Position numbers and translations under genes: made by a program. A stretch of 5,943 bases of DNA from a bacterium (GTDB lineage Bacteria; Vulcanimicrobiota; Xenobia; Xenobiales; Xenobiaceae): contig JAFSXH010000194.1 in NCBI GenBank assembly GCA_017444165.1, forward strand, positions 1-5,943. The letters run 5' to 3'. Positions 4,739-5,943 of the stretch are shown one piece after another; the stretch's first letter is position 1, and every line of letters starts with the position of its first letter. The notes under the pieces are model-generated. The model ran no database searches. It saw only the letters and a list, made by a program, of their open reading frames with translations, and was not told the origin of the DNA.

Positions 4739-5943
4739 TTTCAGGCCAACACAAGACAGGATGGCGGGCCGCCTTAGTCTCATCTAAACGACTGACAGGC
4801 AAAGTCTGAGGACAATCGTGCAAAGTTTCGCCCTCCTCCTCTACCAGTTTGATCATCGCTTCAATAAAACTATCCATTGTCTCTAAGCTCTCCGTCTCTG
4901 TAGGTTCGATCATGAGAGCCTCTTCTACAATGAGAGGGAAATAGATCGTTGGAGCATGGAAGCCCTTATCTAAGAGTCCCTTAGCTACGTCTAAAGCGTG
5001 AATGCCCTTCTCTGCCTTCAATTTATCAGCCGAAAGAACAAATTCGTGCATACACATAGTATCGAAGGGCAAGTGATAGACCTCTTTAAGGCGCATACGC
5101 ATATAGTTAGCGGCTAAAACGGCCAAACGACTGGCTCTGAGCAGACCTTCAGCTCCGAGAGCCTTAATATAAGCGAGAGCCTTAACTATAACGGAGAAAC
5201 TTCCCCAGAAGAGGCGCACTCTGCCTATGGTGTGGAGATTGTCTTGGAAGGTAAATCTATCCCCCTCTTTGACAACTATAGGCCCAGGCAAATAATCGGC
5301 TAACTTACCCCTAGCCCCTACAGGGCCGCTTCCTGGCCCACCACCACCGTGAGGTGTAGAGAATGTCTTGTGTAAATTAGTGTGCATGAGATCGAAGCCC
5401 ATGTCTCCAGGGCGAGCAATACCCATAAGGGCATTCATGTTGGCCCCATCGTAATAGACCAATGATCCGTTGTCATGCAAGATCTTACAGATCTCCTGAA
5501 TGTTTTTCTCAAAGAGGCCCAAAGTGCTGGGATTGGTCAACATCAAACAGGCGATATTAGGCCCCATAGAAGAGCGCAAAGCCTCCAAATCGACAGAGCC
5601 GTCACTATTTGAAGGGATAGTAATGACTTTAAAGCCCGCTAAACTAGCCGAAGCTGGATTAGTGCCGTGGGAAGAATCGGGAACAATGATAGTATCGCGA
5701 TTTTGACCGAGATCTTTGAAGTAACGACTCACCATAAAAAGGGAGGTAACTTCACCGTGAGCTCCAGCGGCTGGCTGTAAGGAGACCCGCTCCATACCCG
5801 TTATCTCCGCTAAAGACTCTTGCAAAGTGAAGATCAATTCCAAAGCACCTTGGGAGTTGGCCACGTCCGTCAGAGGATGCAAATTGGCAAATCCAGCCAA
5901 GGAAGCCACCTTTTCATTGACTCTGGGGTTGTACTTCATCGTA
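4728..5943 (-). CDS. gcvPB: Glycine dehydrogenase (decarboxylating) subunit 2, GcvPB (partial, N-terminus beyond right edge)
   Basis: This is the PLP-binding half of the split P-protein of the glycine cleavage system. With subunit 1 (GcvPA) it decarboxylates glycine and passes the aminomethyl group to lipoyl-GcvH. Clear motifs are TMKYNPR-x-NE at the window edge, LQPAAGAHGE (54-63, counting from the edge Met), PDSSHGTNPASA (87-98), YYDGANMNA (162-170) and NLHKTFSTPHGGGGPGSGPVG (188-208). The lysine in NLHK (191) is the expected PLP Schiff-base residue. The edge Met is not the start. The frame continues through Thr to the last base, consistent with the family's SCTMKYNP, so roughly 80-90 N-terminal residues are missing by comparison with the usual length of about 480-490. 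The C-terminus (PVSRLDETKAARHPVL) is complete. The stop lies within the start of the lipM-like gene, which fits one operon for glycine cleavage and its cofactor. gcvT, gcvH and gcvPA would be expected further right. Confidence 0.95.
   Translation of the reverse strand, partial: TMKYNPRVNEKVASLAGFANLHPLTDVANSQGALELIFTLQESLAEITGMERVSLQPAAGAHGEVTSLFMVSRYFKDLGQNRDTIIVPDSSHGTNPASASLAGFKVITIPSNSDGSVDLEALRSSMGPNIACLMLTNPSTLGLFEKNIQEICKILHDNGSLVYYDGANMNALMGIARPGDMGFDLMHTNLHKTFSTPHGGGGPGSGPVGARGKLADYLPGPIVVKEGDRFTFQDNLHTIGRVRLFWGSFSVIVKALAYIKALGAEGLLRASRLAVLAANYMRMRLKEVYHLPFDTMCMHEFVLSADKLKAEKGIHALDVAKGLLDKGFHAPTIYFPLIVEEALMIEPTETESLETMDSFIEAMIKLVEEEGETLHDCPQTLPVSRLDETKAARHPVLCWPENVE

Noticed and set aside
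4739..4783. N-terminal extension of the lipM-like protein (start at 4783)
   Set aside because: The extra 15 residues are encoded within gcvPB, have no SD and do not resemble family N-termini, so the start at 4738 was preferred.
5500..5706. Plus-strand 68-codon frame opposite gcvPB
   Set aside because: It is antisense to highly conserved gcvPB motifs and has no independent support.

Overview
This is a bacterial window. It suggests an anaerobe with a split (two-subunit) glycine cleavage P-protein and a LipM-type octanoyltransferase. That pairing is best known from Bacillota (Firmicutes), but other anaerobic phyla such as Synergistota also carry split P-proteins, so I do not commit to a phylum. 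Shine-Dalgarno (SD) sites are strong (AGGAGG and GGAGGT), and base composition is uneven along the window.

Left part (1-3585, all minus strand). This looks like one compact operon, read right to left. It starts with a small exported protein (3085-3585) and continues with a family 2 glycosyltransferase of the polyprenyl-phosphate-sugar synthase type (2130-3068). A large polytopic membrane protein that I match to the DUF6020 / GT-C-like group follows (392-2137), and then a tandem paralogue of it that runs off the left edge (1-420). Gene spacing is +16, -8 and -29 nt. My reading is that the family 2 enzyme charges a lipid carrier with a sugar on the cytoplasmic face. The paired multi-spanning proteins would then transfer that sugar to a surface polymer or protein outside the membrane. 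The acceptor is unknown. This block is clearly AT-rich.

Middle (3586-4068). A divergent intergenic region of 84 bp separates the operon from a plus-strand gene for a small acidic YbjN-like protein. That gene ends inside the 3' end of the next minus-strand gene, a convergent overlap of 23 bp.

Right part (4046-5943, minus strand). The order is gcvPB (glycine decarboxylase subunit 2, N-terminus beyond the right edge) followed by a LipM-like octanoyltransferase overlapping it by 11 nt. Together they serve the glycine cleavage system. GcvPB decarboxylates glycine, and the LipM-like enzyme starts the lipoylation of GcvH, the protein that accepts the aminomethyl group. This block is visibly richer in GC than the glycosyltransferase block.

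No RNA gene, CRISPR array, insertion sequence or convincing terminator was seen. The least ordinary content is the exported protein + family 2 glycosyltransferase + duplicated DUF6020-like membrane protein module.
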